This document shows positions 23,877 through 35,301 of a stretch of DNA of 64,000 nt, in pieces (positions within the stretch are counted from its first letter, which is position 1; the number at the start of each line of letters is the position of its first letter). This stretch comes from Gnomoniopsis sp. IMI 355080. Taxonomy: Eukaryota; Ascomycota; Sordariomycetes; Diaporthales; Gnomoniaceae. The stretch lies in NCBI GenBank assembly GCA_027946555.1, contig JAPEVC010000028.1, positions 62,001 to 126,000 on the forward strand, written 5' to 3'. The notes beneath the pieces are model-generated. The model saw nothing but the letters and a program-made list of their open reading frames with translations. It was not told the origin of the DNA and did not search any database. The position numbers were made by a program, and so were the translations under genes.

Positions 23877-26800
23877 GGTGTTTTGAAGTTCAAGGTTTCG
23901 CAGCAATTATAATTCTATGGAAGATCTGATGTATGTCGAATGTAGTGGAAATAAAATTGAGGGCTGTGATGAGTGAAAGAATGAGTTGATGGATGTCTGG
24001 AATCAGCATTGTATATTTGACATCCGTCAAAACTGCCTCGCGGATACAACAAGCCCAGAGTGATGTACGACATATCTATAAGCTGCCTACTTGGAAATAG
24101 AGAACCAGCCGATAGCAAAGTCCATCTTGACACGTTGATTGCTGGTGGAAAATGGAACAGGGAAAAGTGACCGTGGGGGTCAGATACAAAGAGCCACAAA
24201 TATGCTTTAATGATTGGACCTTAAGCATTGTAAGCAATGACCGCGTGACGCGTGATGCGTAATGCTTATAATCCACCGGTCAGATACCACATTGCACGTT
24301 CCAAGTTGCGTTCCAAGAATGCACATGTGCACATGTGGGCTGCCTCTGCAGCCCCTACCCCAGTGACGAGCGTGGTGCCTATCAATACCTTGTAGCCTTT
24401 GGGCAAAACCTTCACTTCCTATCCTCATGATGTTGTGGTGTGTTGCTCCTGTCGCATTTCACAATCATGTGTGGGGAGCATCCAAGGTTTTGGGCTACTT
24501 TCAAACATGATTGGCAATCTTACGATATCCCTGGACTAAACGGCAAGACGGAATCTTCTGCACATTTCTCATCACTGGATTATTCTTTGATATCGGAGAC
24601 TTACTTGCAAAGGGCATGGTGACACAGAGATAAGGTTCAGCCCAAAGGTATACTGTATTTACCGTCTAGTTTGGATAGATTTTCAACACATGCTTACTTT
24701 CCAAACATTTTCATGATCAAGTAATTTAAGAGCTTACTTAAGGATCTTGGGTCCAGATTCCTAAGTTGCATAGGTGAGGTTTCGATCCTTCATAGCATAA
24801 TGGAAAATTCCTTCATTAGAGAGTTGCGGCCCATCTATGGATGTATTTGTACTTGTCAACTGCTCTTGGGGTTGATGAAATGGCATAGTAGCATTGAGAA
24901 TTCAAGCACTGCTGCCACACAGCCTTCGAGGCAGAGTTCCAAGAGGATTGGCCGCGGCCAGGTTTGAAGTAGGTTTGTTGCACTTTGGGCTGCGTGATGT
25001 CAGGATAAGCAGCTCCTCTGCCAAAACCCTTGCCAGCACATTATCCAGGGGTTGGCCGAGCCTTGACCGGTGGGATCCATCTTTGAAAGGCAGGGGGGCT
25101 CGTTTGATTCATTATTCAGAGATAGAGTCTATTCAGTTGAGCATCCACGAATCACACTGGGGTGGGATGTCTTCAGCACGCTCCATTTGTAATGCGGCAC
25201 TGCCAGGTGCCCATGAACGACTCAAATTATGAGGGCATTTCTGAGCTTCTGGCCGCTTCTCACTCCAAGGCTGCGAAGACTCCCGTCCCTAGCAGCAACT
25301 CTTTCACACGAGTCCGCATGGAGAGCTCAAAAAGTCTGTTGTTAATGGAGTATTGTCATACGATCTGGCCTCTAGCACAAGGGAAGACCACAGAACTAGA
25401 GGTTACCTAGGTAGTCAACTATTTTCATGCTACGGTATGCAAGTGCATTGCTCACTCACGGCCGTTACTTACTTCTTCAGAAACCCCGAGGGTCTTTCAC
25501 GACTTTGCGCAAGAGAAGAGAACGAAAGTGTGTCTTGAAAGTACTTGAGTGTGTAATCTCAAAATTAAACACCCGTGGTTCTGAGTTAGCCTTCCCCTAT
25601 GGGCCTCTCCATTCTTGTCTCTTGGAAGATGTGACCGGTCGAGACATTGCCGACTGTCTCAGGACTCTGCACCAAGGCAGATGGTCACGTCTCGTAGACG
25701 TTGAAGCAATCGTAACCAAAGCTCGTCGACTCCAGGGAGAGTTTTGTAAGAACATATTCCGGAACATTCTTCGTATTCCTCAGGCTGTCCAGTCCCGCGA
25801 GGACAGAGACATTACGTCAGCTTTCGTGGTTGAACATATCTACTGAGGCATCTTCCTACCTAAGATAGTTTATCGCTCGCGATCCAGTAAGCCGATCTCA
25901 TAGTGTGGCGATCAGTCAGACGGTGCATGGTATAAATATTGCACATACTACAATGTGTATCGCTGTTGAGACCCCACTCTTCTTGGTTGGATAACCACAT
26001 TGTGGACTGTGGTTTTCAGAACGAGCTTGTGACTACAGCAGACGCTGGAGTCGCAATGCTCCCGCGAGTGCCCAGCCGGACCGGCGACGGAACATAAGAA
26101 ATGTAGCGGTTCCAAGGATTACCTAATGTTCAAAGTCACCAAAACCACACCCAGATTCAGGCATGGGAACACCGAGGGTCAGAAAGTCATCATCGAGACC
26201 TGACCATAATGTTGTGGCCCAAAATGCAGCTGGTTGCAGGAAATCGATCCCCTGGCGCCGCAGCTTCTCCATTCCGCGACGAACGGTTGAGTGAGCACAA
26301 GCAACACATGAGCTAATACATGAAGCGATGTCTTGACAATTGTTCTACTGGTAGTCTCGCATCGTAATGATTGATTATTATTGCACGAATAGAGGTAGAA
26401 AGTTCACGAACTCTCTTGAGACCAGCGTCTGCTCACCACGATATACTTTCTTTCTCCAACCATGACTGCGACGACACATAGGGTCAATGACAACATAGAA
26501 TTGGCAAACGCGGTGACGCAACATTATTCGCAAATTTCTTAATTTACGGACACACATCAGTCCTTCACAATCCCTTTCGCTTCAACTCTCTCCTTTAGGG
26601 ACGTGGTCCGCCCCACGCGTGGGTGGGGATTTGTATCTACACTGTTCCCACATCCTAGTGTTCAGTTGGCACAAGAGTCAATTCTCGGATGATATATCAT
26701 GCCTAGAAAGTGTTAAAATGAAGCAGTAGCGCCCCTAGGCACTAAAAACCGTCCCCACATTAAGATATGGGAATAGGAGAGAGATGAAACGAGACTGAGA

Positions 26801-27622
26801 AGCACAGAGGACGAGCCACCGTAGGTAATCTGCGACCTACTGATTGCAAAAATCTGTGCGCGAGCTCTTTCAATTGCACAATGACTTGCATTGTTACTTC
26901 GGTTACAACTCTGACATGCTGTACACCTGGGTCTCATCCTGCAAGGCTCTGCCGTCTCACTCGTTCCTATAAATTATTAGTGCCCTGACACGTGTACGAA
27001 TAAGAATTAAAGCCCAGATTTCATTGGTGGCCCTTGAGGACTAAATTGTTCACTCAATTTTACTTTGTTGAGAAACACCATATATCAGGCTCAAATGTCT
27101 GAAGAACTCGATCAACCTAACCTCAATGCCTGGGGACGCGAATGTTTTCACGAGCTACACACCAATTGGAGAATTGTGGGCTGGTAAAAGTTTCAAATTG
27201 ACCAAGCACCAGTCAGTCCAACAATGCACGGAAGCTTGGCGACTCCATACACGGTATAAACAAATACAAAACATTGAGTCTTGGCCCGTCTTGGCTTCAC
27301 CCGTTCCCCGGTGTTTTTGATTGAGGAGATGTACGTGAGGATTTAGTTGGAGGACGAAAAAATGGAATGATATAAGACTACAGAATCTTGAAGGTTCCAG
27401 GTGAGGATTATGCCTCCATCCTCACAACACTCATTATCGTGCAGCTTAGCCTGTAATTCTTCGTTTTTGTTACAATATTCCTGTCTTTCCTCGCAACTCA
27501 CTCGTGCAGTTCCTGCCCGTTTTGTTCTACAAGTGTTACAATACTGGTATTGTAACATCTATTGCGCGACTAGCTCTTCTTGCCGACTACCTAAGAAAAA
27601 AAATCAAGAGTAGAGCTCAATC
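23877..27622. other. 3.7-kb spacer without a supported gene
   Basis: Several frames of 75-140 codons occur, the longest at 25427-25846 on the plus strand, but none has a recognisable domain, signal peptide or consistent splice signals. One TACCTAGGTA palindrome lies at 25404-25413. The last few hundred bases must hold the pectin lyase promoter. Confidence 0.55.
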
Positions 27623-28975
27623 ATGCGATCCACCACACAATTCATTGCCGCCATTCTGGCAGCAGCCGCCACCGTTGCTGGCCAATCTGTCAAAGGCACT
27701 GCATATGGTTTTGCAACTGGCGTGACGGGAGGTGGTGATGCGGAAGTTTCCACGCCGACTACAGCGGAGGAGCTGGCTTCCCTGTTGGCGGACGACACAG
27801 CCCGAGTCATCGATCTGACCACGACAATTGACTTCACTGGCTCGACTTCGACTGGTACCGGCTGTTCGCCCTGGGGTACCGAGTCCACTTGTCAGCAGGC
27901 GCTGAACCTGGCTTCGGACTGGTGTGGACGTGAGCAACCAGACGCGCCTAGTGTCGACAGCCTGACGTATGACACGGCGGCAGAAGATCCTCTGCCTGTT
28001 GGGAGCAACAAGTCTCTCATCAGCAGTAACGGACAAGGTGTGCTCAAGGGCAAGGGTCTCACCCTGACTGAGGGCGCGGGAAACATCATCATCCAAGGCA
28101 TCACGATCACGGACCTCAACCCGTCACTGGTATGGGGTGGCGATGCGCTTGAGCTGACCGGTAACGACGGCGTGTGGATTGACCACTGCAAGTTCTCGCT
28201 CACAGGACGCATGTTTATCGTCTCGCACTATTCTGCATCACGTGTCACAATCTCCAACACCGAATTTGACGGCACAACTACGACCTCGGCCACGTGCAAT
28301 GGCGACCACTACTGGACAATGATGTTTTACGGCGATGGTGACCAAGTTACTCTTGACCGCAACTACATCCACGACTGCTCAGGACGTGCACCCAAGCTCG
28401 GTGACACTAGCACCACTTGCTACGTGCAAGCTGTCAACAACTACTTCAGCAACATGGAGGGCCACGCTTTTGAGGCCTATGGCTCAGCAACGGCTCTCAT
28501 CGAGGGTAACGCCTTCGACTCGGTCACATACCCCTTTGACGAGTCGGCGCAGGTCGATACATGCTACACCGTCAGCGATGAGAGCGCAGCCAGCGCATGC
28601 TCCAGTGACCTGGGCCGCGCGTGCGTGGTGAACTCCCTGGCGAGCTCGGGTGACTGGCCCGCGCTAGGCGACAGCTCCGTCTTGTCCACAATGGCTAGCT
28701 ACTCCGACTCTCTGGTCACACCAATTTCCGCTGATGAGGTTGCAAGCTACGTCCAAGCCAACGCTGGCCCAGCGAACCTTGCCTCATACTCTGGCTCTGA
28801 GGGCACTGGCTCAGGATCAACAACTGGTGTTGTCACGTCCAGCGGTCCCCAGGCGACTGGCAATGTTGGTGTTAGCGGAAATGTGCAACTGGCAGCGTAC
28901 CCAACCACCATGTCTACCTCGACCAAGACACGTTCGCCCCCAGCCTTCTGGACGTGGCACCCCAACCACGAGTAG
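27623..28975 (+). CDS. Secreted pectin lyase, polysaccharide lyase family 1
   Basis: Intronless gene for 450 residues. A signal peptide is clear (MRSTTQFIAAILAAAATVAG, cleavage probably after A-G or G-Q near residue 20). The parallel beta-helix fold of PL1 is marked by GFATGVTGGGDAEV, GCSPWGTESTCQQALNL, VWGGDALELTGNDGVWIDHCKF and NGDHYWTMMFYGDGDQVTLDRN. The catalytic arginine lies in CSGRAPKL near residue 254. The tryptophan- and cysteine-containing inserts and the NKSLISSNGQGVLKGKGL strand are those of pectin lyases rather than calcium-dependent pectate lyases; the calcium-binding aspartate cluster is not evident. The enzyme should cleave methyl-esterified homogalacturonan by beta-elimination outside the cell. 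A Gly/Ser/Thr-rich C-terminal tail of about 70 residues extends past the catalytic domain. It is co-directional with the secreted epimerase downstream. Confidence 0.93.
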   Translation: MRSTTQFIAAILAAAATVAGQSVKGTAYGFATGVTGGGDAEVSTPTTAEELASLLADDTARVIDLTTTIDFTGSTSTGTGCSPWGTESTCQQALNLASDWCGREQPDAPSVDSLTYDTAAEDPLPVGSNKSLISSNGQGVLKGKGLTLTEGAGNIIIQGITITDLNPSLVWGGDALELTGNDGVWIDHCKFSLTGRMFIVSHYSASRVTISNTEFDGTTTTSATCNGDHYWTMMFYGDGDQVTLDRNYIHDCSGRAPKLGDTSTTCYVQAVNNYFSNMEGHAFEAYGSATALIEGNAFDSVTYPFDESAQVDTCYTVSDESAASACSSDLGRACVVNSLASSGDWPALGDSSVLSTMASYSDSLVTPISADEVASYVQANAGPANLASYSGSEGTGSGSTTGVVTSSGPQATGNVGVSGNVQLAAYPTTMSTSTKTRSPPAFWTWHPNHE

Positions 28976-30584
28976 AAGCATTTATCATGTATCTCGAAGA
29001 GAACACTATTGCTTCCCCGGCATCCAGTTGAAGCCTTGGATCTGGGACCGCTGATTTAAAATTCGCGAGCTGTATGCTCATTTTTGTGTATATTATTCTT
29101 ACCATGTACTTTCTTCAGGACACTTCATGTTCGTATATATAAATACATTCATGCAAAAACTTCTACATACACAACCGTGATCTGAATGATATCCTTCTAG
29201 TTGAGGTCTACGTAGAAGGTAATCGAGTCCGGAGACAGAGTCCTTCGATAAGATTGGTAGAAATCCTGCATGCCTGCTCAGCTGAAGAAATTGAGCCCTT
29301 TCAAGAAGTAGGTTTTGAAGAAAAGGTAGCTGCGATGCACTTTCTTTTGCAGCAGGTAAATAAAAAAGAATTCGTAGCAAAGGTATGGAAATGTGGAAAA
29401 GTTTCAAGCAAGAAAACACGAGATTGATTGTCATATGCCTCAGGCTAACTTTCACATATAACTTGAGGGATCTTACACGTTCAGAGACGCAAATAACCTT
29501 GAAGTGATGCCCATGTTAATAACTAGTCCCGGGATGATCCATTCAGCTGCTCAGGAAAAAGTAGCGAACACTCAGTAGCCTCATTTAAGAACACAGTGGG
29601 GAAATTAAATTGAAAGTCTAGCACCGGCCTGATATTCGAACGCTGAGGATGAACAGACCGTGGCTCTAGCAGCAGGCATATTCTCTCATTACATCTCGCG
29701 AGTGCTAGGGGAGCCCTGGCCAGCCTACAAAAAACTCGACTGGCAGTCGGCATCTCTGTTGAAGCTTCGAACAAGAACCAGCAGCAAGAAAGCTTTACTC
29801 AAACTACCTCTTACATGTGCATCTTCTGAAGTTCCTGTGTCACGTCGATATACATAAGAAACAAATTGGGACCCGAGGTGTGGACCTATACTAGGTAGCT
29901 AATATATGCTGTGTTCGGTCAGCCTGGCTCATGACGCTTTCCGCCTGTTGCTACTCCTCTTCATGGCCCGATGATCCTTGACTGTTCCGAAGCAAAGGCC
30001 TTTGGAGGGTCAAAGGCTCATCTCCCGGATCAGTCGGCATCGGCAGCACCAACAGGGCGTCGAAAAAGTAGTGCAAGGAATGCAAGCTAAAGCCAACTGC
30101 AGTATCTGTACGCCGAACCGCCCCTAACATCCCCAGGTTCCCCGCATTACCCCAGGTGGCTTGTAAATCTGACCATGGTTTTCGCTCATCCTTCCGGCTG
30201 TCCTCCTGTGGGATCCGGAGACCTGGGTCCAAAGGCAGCCGCATACATCGTCAACTGGGAAATTAAGCCCACATGACCTATGTACAAGGGGATCTTCTTT
30301 ATACCCGCCCGAATGGTACTGCGTTGTGACATTGTCCCTTTCGATGTAAGATAGTACCTGCAGGCGGCCAGGCGTTCGTGAGCCTGGAAATTGCGTAGCA
30401 ATCGCCGTCATCGTAATTATGGCCGGATTCGTGCGTCAGATTACCCGTTGACGATTATTTCATAAACCCTCCTCCATCCCCGAGAATTCAATCGTGAACT
30501 TCTGCTCTTATAGTGTCGGTGTATCTCGTGCCTCCGGTTGCTTCCTTTGTACCTTGGTAATCGGCTTAATCTCAATACATAATT
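28976..30584. other. 1.6-kb spacer without a supported gene
   Basis: The region lies between two co-directional secreted-protein genes. Open frames here are short, overlap on both strands and show no domain. The right-hand part presumably carries the epimerase promoter, but no clear TATA box was singled out. Confidence 0.55.
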
Positions 30585-31793
30585 ATGTTCTCCATCAGAT
30601 CAGCAACTTTGTGCTGTGCATTACTGCTCCAGGCGGTGAATGCACAGACTGCCACAACTTCGAGTCCCCTAACATCGTACACCCTGACTGCGGACAACAT
30701 AACAGCCGTGTTCATACCATATGGTGCACGTCTTACACACCTCTTGGTTCCGGACAGGAATGGTGACGTGCAAGACGTTGTTGCGGGCTATGACAACAAC
30801 ACTCAATATCCCATTGATACTGCGACAAACCACACCTACTTTGGACCTGTTGTGGGCCGCTATGCCAACAGAATCAAGAATGGTACATTTACTATCGATG
30901 GAGTGACGTCGCACATCCCAGAGAACGAGAATGACGGCCACGATACGCTTCACGGAGGTACCGTTGGGTACGACGCTCGTAACTGGACAGTCACCTCTTA
31001 CACAAACACATCCATTACATTCTCCCTGCTGGACGAAGCATTTGAAGGCTTCCCCGGCACTGTCCTTACGCATGCTACCTATACGGTGAGCAACACCATC
31101 CAGGGTTCTGCGTGGGGCACGCTGCATCCTCGGATCACCATGAAGACCACTTCCTTCGCGCTGGACCAGCCCACGCCAATCATGCTGGCCAACCACATTT
31201 ACTGGAATCTCAACGCGTGGAAAGAGCCAACAATCTTGAACGACACGACGCTGTGGATGCCCTACGCCAAACGATACATTCAAATCGACAACATCGAGGT
31301 GCCCAACGGCACCATTGGCACCGTCGCGGCCGAGCCCGTGCTAGACTTCACGGCACCCAAGCTCATTGGCGCTGACATCAGCGACGCAGTCAACCTCTGC
31401 GGCTTGAACTGCGTTGGGTATGACAATGCGTTTATCACCGACCGGCCCAAGGACACCGGGCTTCAAGCATCCAACTTCCCCGTGCTGTCGCTTTGGTCAG
31501 ATGTTACGGGCATTCGACTGGATATTGCCACAAACCAGCAAGGTCTCCAGATCTACTCGTGCAACGGACAGAATGGCACAATACCGGTGAAGCCGAGCCA
31601 GATCGCTCGAAACACGGGTGCTCCGGACGGCGGTGCGAAGTTTGTGAATAAGTATGGATGTCTGGTTATTGAGACCCAGGGATGGATTGATGCTGTGAAT
31701 AATCCGCAATGGGGCCTGACCGATTTTTGGTACAACGACGCAACAACGGCACCTGATGTTATGTATGCCACTTATGATTTCTCGACGTACTGA
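30585..31793 (+). CDS. Secreted aldose 1-epimerase (galactose mutarotase family)
   Basis: Intronless gene for 402 residues with a signal peptide (MFSIRSATLCCALLLQAVNA). The galactose-mutarotase beta-sandwich is marked by the first strand IPYGARLTHLLVPDRNG, then TYFGPVVGRYANRIKNGTF, the substrate-binding histidine in DTLHGGTVGYDAR, the catalytic histidine in LANHIYWNLN near residue 203 and a glutamate in VIETQGW near 363 at the position of the catalytic base. Numerous N-x-S/T sites (NNT, NHT, NGT, NWT, NTS) fit an extracellular glycoprotein. It should interconvert alpha and beta anomers of aldoses. Extracellular mutarotases occur in fungi and may speed sugar use or oxidation outside the cell, which is an inference here. 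The usual extended proline loop near the glutamate differs from bacterial GalM. Confidence 0.9.
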   Translation: MFSIRSATLCCALLLQAVNAQTATTSSPLTSYTLTADNITAVFIPYGARLTHLLVPDRNGDVQDVVAGYDNNTQYPIDTATNHTYFGPVVGRYANRIKNGTFTIDGVTSHIPENENDGHDTLHGGTVGYDARNWTVTSYTNTSITFSLLDEAFEGFPGTVLTHATYTVSNTIQGSAWGTLHPRITMKTTSFALDQPTPIMLANHIYWNLNAWKEPTILNDTTLWMPYAKRYIQIDNIEVPNGTIGTVAAEPVLDFTAPKLIGADISDAVNLCGLNCVGYDNAFITDRPKDTGLQASNFPVLSLWSDVTGIRLDIATNQQGLQIYSCNGQNGTIPVKPSQIARNTGAPDGGAKFVNKYGCLVIETQGWIDAVNNPQWGLTDFWYNDATTAPDVMYATYDFSTY

Positions 31794-32683
31794 GTTATTG
31801 AAATTTCGTTCGAGCGGATTGCAAAGAACGGAATTGGGGGAACTCGTCACTGTCGGATATTGCAGCTGGAGAGCCACCGATATATATCTAGATCATCTTG
31901 TTATGCATCTAGTCTAGCTAATTAATCAATTATTTGGACCGCGGTCGTCACCAACATTACCTCATAAAGGGACCGGTCTTCGAACCTGTTCCTCGCTGAT
32001 CAAATAAGTCTCCATCAATTACCTATACAGCCTGTTGGTAAAGGACAAAGTACATTCCGTCCTCGTTCGCGCCTCGACGATTCTTGCCCAAGGCCCCCTG
32101 TCCAGGTTGACATCCCAAGGTAGGCTGTGATAATGCCTGTGTGAGATGTGCATTTACAACGACCTCTTCAGTAAAAATTCGGCATTAATTACCCATTGTA
32201 TGTATCTGTCATTTGCCTGCAGGCGTGGCAATTACACGTCGATACCACCTAGGTGTTATTGCGGCACAAACACTGCCTATAATGAACACGAATAAAAGAC
32301 AAAACAAAAATCTGAAGTTCCTCAATGCAAGCCATTTGTATGTAGGTGTAATCGCGCAAGAGCCGTCTGTCTCATCAAGGAATTTCGCGGTGCTGGGGCG
32401 CCTAGATTCCTCGCAGGTTCGTCCGCGTTTCGTCCGCCCATATTCATCCGCCCGTTCGGCCTCCGCCCGGACGACGGGCTTGCAAATCAGCGCCCATTTG
32501 TCAACTCCAACAACAAAATGCGTCGATCCCGGGCGCCGCCTCCAAATTCCCCCAGTGAAGTCTCAAATATAAATATCGTGGTAAAACAGCTGCCTATCAT
32601 CTCTTTTGTGCCTCGATGCATATTATCCTTCCACATAAAGCTTCAAACGCCTGCGCAAACAGTCACAAACGTTCAATCCCGCC
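31794..32683. other. 890-base spacer
   Basis: No gene is supported. The last 150 bases before the next start are CT- and CA-rich, as is common for fungal leaders. An ACCTAGGT near-match to the dispersed palindrome occurs near 32247. Confidence 0.55.
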
Positions 32684-34081
32684 ATGTCCTCGCACAGAAT
32701 CCTCGTCACCGGTGCGTCCGGATACCTAGGTGGCACGCTGCTTGCGCATTGGGATGAGGCTCGTCTCCCATCTTATGACAAGCTCTTCGCCCTCGTCAGG
32801 ACTGATGCACAGGCTGAAGGTGTCAAGCAATACGGCGCCGAGGCTCTCACATTCAATGTCAAGGATGAGGCCGCTGTTCTCAAAGCACTTGTTGACAACA
32901 AGATCACGATTGTTTACTTCCTTATTGATGCAATAAATGTCGAAGCTCAACTCTACTTTATCAAGGCTTTGGCAGAAGTCAAGAAGGTCACCGGCGTAGA
33001 TGTGCATTTCCTTCATGTGAGTTTTCCATTTCGTAGGGTTTTCTTCAACCCATTTACTACTTAGGTAGATGATCATGTCTAATTTCTACACAGACTAGTG
33101 GGGCCAAGATCTTCTCTTCCCACGCTGGTGCCCCTACGGAACAGCCTCTGCTCGATACGGACCCAAACCTATACTCCATCCAGAAAGCACAGAAGGCACC
33201 TTTTGATCTCCTGAACCAGGTAAGGACTTCATTCTTAAAGTGTACCTATCCGGCACATGTATCTAATTTAAATCCACTTTGTAGGCTGTAAACACCAACT
33301 GCACAGTCATTGACGAAGGGGAGAAGCACGGCGTCCGCACTTACATCTTTGCACCGTGTATTGTGTACGGGAAAGGCGAAGGCTTTGGGAATCCCATTTC
33401 TATCCAGACCGTGGCCATTGTGAAAGCCGCCCAAGCCATGCGACGGGTGTATAAGGTGGACAAGGGCACACCGGTACGTCTGCTTTGTTTGTACACGGGC
33501 CGACTGCACGGCATTGGAGATGCTGACATGACCATGATTGGAAAAACAGACTTGGCCCGTGTGCCATATCCTAGACAATACAACCTTGTACGTTGCGATC
33601 CTGCGCAAGATCCTCCTCGATGAGGATCCCGGCCACGGTAAGAACGGCTACTATCTTGCTTCTCCAGGAAGCATCGCCTGGGACGATTTATACACGGCCA
33701 TGGCTGCCTCTTTGTCGAATCGCAACATCATTGGCGACGACTCCGTGGTGCCTGCTGCTGCGCAGATCTTGGAGCAGATGGGCGAGGCTTTGCAGTGTCC
33801 TCCTGAATTCGTGCCGGTGCAGGTTGGTGGCAGGTAAGTACTGTCTACTCTTTCCTGGCTTCTGGCCAGCTTTCTTTCTTTTCAATTGCTTCCCATATTC
33901 CTGTCAAATTGCCAGTCTTCTCGTCAACTAACAAATGCTGTTGCTCAGTTGTACTTTCACTGCTGAGCACGGGAAGAAGATTGGCTGGGAGCCCCAGTTT
34001 GCGCCGCAGCACATTGTCGACACTGCGGACGAGGAGGTAGAGCTCATTCTCAAGCATTCGTCGCTCTGGTCAAACCCTTAA
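32684..34081 (+). CDS. Extended short-chain dehydrogenase (NAD-dependent epimerase/dehydratase-like)
   Basis: Five exons (32684-33016, 33094-33219, 33285-33473, 33550-33833, 33949-34081) give 354 residues; all introns are GT-AG, 65-115 bases. The N-terminal Rossmann fold has ILVTGASGYLGGTLL (GxxGxxG). HTSGAKIF forms the strand leading to the active site, and YSIQK supplies a YxxxK pair. The C-terminal half has IFAPCIVYGKGEGFGNPIS and TWPVCHILDNTTLYVAIL, features of the NmrA/epimerase-like extended SDRs of fungi. There is no signal peptide, so it is cytosolic. The reaction is probably an NAD(P)-linked reduction or epimerisation; the substrate is not predictable. It ends 336 bases from the convergent SDR. 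Confidence 0.87.
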
Positions 34082-34417
34082 GACCAATACAGTTGTGTGT
34101 ATGGAGATTGGATGAATCATTTGATTGTATTCCCATCGGATGAATCGCCTTCGAGCTCGCGGAGTCATATTTCGGCGACGGCCCCTTCTCAGTCCCTTTC
34201 GGTTGCCCATAATACATAGTATTCAACGATAGCTAGTCTTTCATTTTGAAGGGATATGCTTCATGACCCATTGCATGAGCTCATTCGTAGATGCGCAGGT
34301 TGATTCGAACCTAGGTAGATCATTAAAGGAGCTACAGAATCACAGAATAAAATTGAACACTGGCTGCGGCGATCCCACCCGACAACATTCCCCATGTTCT
34401 TTTTTCCATCGTGTGCT

Positions 34418-35301
34418 TCACATCGCCATAAATCCACCGTCGATGGGCAGCGTCACGCCAGTGACATACGACGATCCATCAGAAGAAAGCCAAAGAGAAC
34501 CTTGAGCCACTTCGTGAGGCTGCCCGAAACGTGCAAGGTAGCTGACCTTCGAGGTAAACTCCTTTTCTGTGGTTTTCATGACTTCAAGGGCATTCCTGGA
34601 CATCTCTGACTGTTGCGGCATGGTCATGAGGTTAACAGCTGCCGGAAAAGTTGATCAGGTAGAAATACCGGGGCCCGAGGGTCCCTGAAAGTAGAGCACA
34701 AACTCACATATATGGCGCCTGGAGCAATGGCATTCACTCTAATCCCGTGCGGTCCTCCTTCCATCGAGGCATGCTTCGTCACTCCCACCAGCGCGTGCTT
34801 TGCCGCCGTGTACGCCGGCATATTTGGCTGTGGTCTAAAGGCGTTGATGGACGCGATGTTGACAATGGTGCCACCACCACCCTGCTTGATCATCTGCTGC
34901 ATTTCGTACTTGCAGCATAGAGCGGTACCAGTGAGGTTGACATCCATGATGCTCCGCCAGTAATCCTCGTCAAAGTCTACCAAGGCAGTCCCATCGGGCG
35001 TTTTCGCGGCGTTGTTGACAGCGGCATCCAGTCTCCCAAATTTGGCGACTGTTTCGGCGATGAGGCGTTGGATATCCTCAGACTTGGCAATGTTTGCTTT
35101 GACAAAGTGGATCTCGCCAAGGGTGGATAGTTCTTCGATCGCTTTGGCGCCATCGTCCTTGATATCGCAAGTCACAACTTTGGCTCCAGCGCGGAGGAAG
35201 ACTTCGCAAGTGGCTTTTCCCATTCCTTGGGCGCCGCCGGTTATCAAAGCCACTTTGCCTTTCAGGACAGGGGAGATTTGGGGTTCTGGGGCAGTAGACA
35301 T
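34418..35301 (-). CDS. Classical SDR oxidoreductase (3-oxoacyl reductase-like)
   Basis: Exons 35301-34708 and 34609-34418 encode 261 residues, standard for a classical SDR. Cofactor site ALITGGAQGMGKA (TGxxxGxG), NNA motif VNNAAKTP, catalytic IASINAF and YTAAK, then VNAIAPGAIY. The single intron has a GTGAGT donor. I placed the acceptor at CAACAG (34610) because it keeps the frame and yields AIYSEMSRNALEVM; a nearer CAG at 34634 does not keep the frame with this donor. The C-terminus SYVTGVTLPIDGGFMAM is the usual SDR ending. An acidic CDIKDD after beta-2 suggests NAD(H) preference. Cytosolic; substrate unknown. Confidence 0.86.

Noticed and set aside
25427..25846. Plus-strand frame of 139 codons in the 3.7-kb spacer
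   Set aside because: No recognisable domain, no clear start context and no conserved-looking motif; kept only as spacer content.
26713..26937. Minus-strand frame with a Cys cluster resembling the start of a Zn2Cys6 domain (CTACQSC)
   Set aside because: The six-cysteine spacing of fungal binuclear clusters is not completed and no continuing exon was found.
34304..34313. GATTCGAACC, resembling a reversed tRNA B box
   Set aside because: The flanking bases do not form a T stem, and no A box or acceptor stem is present at suitable distance.
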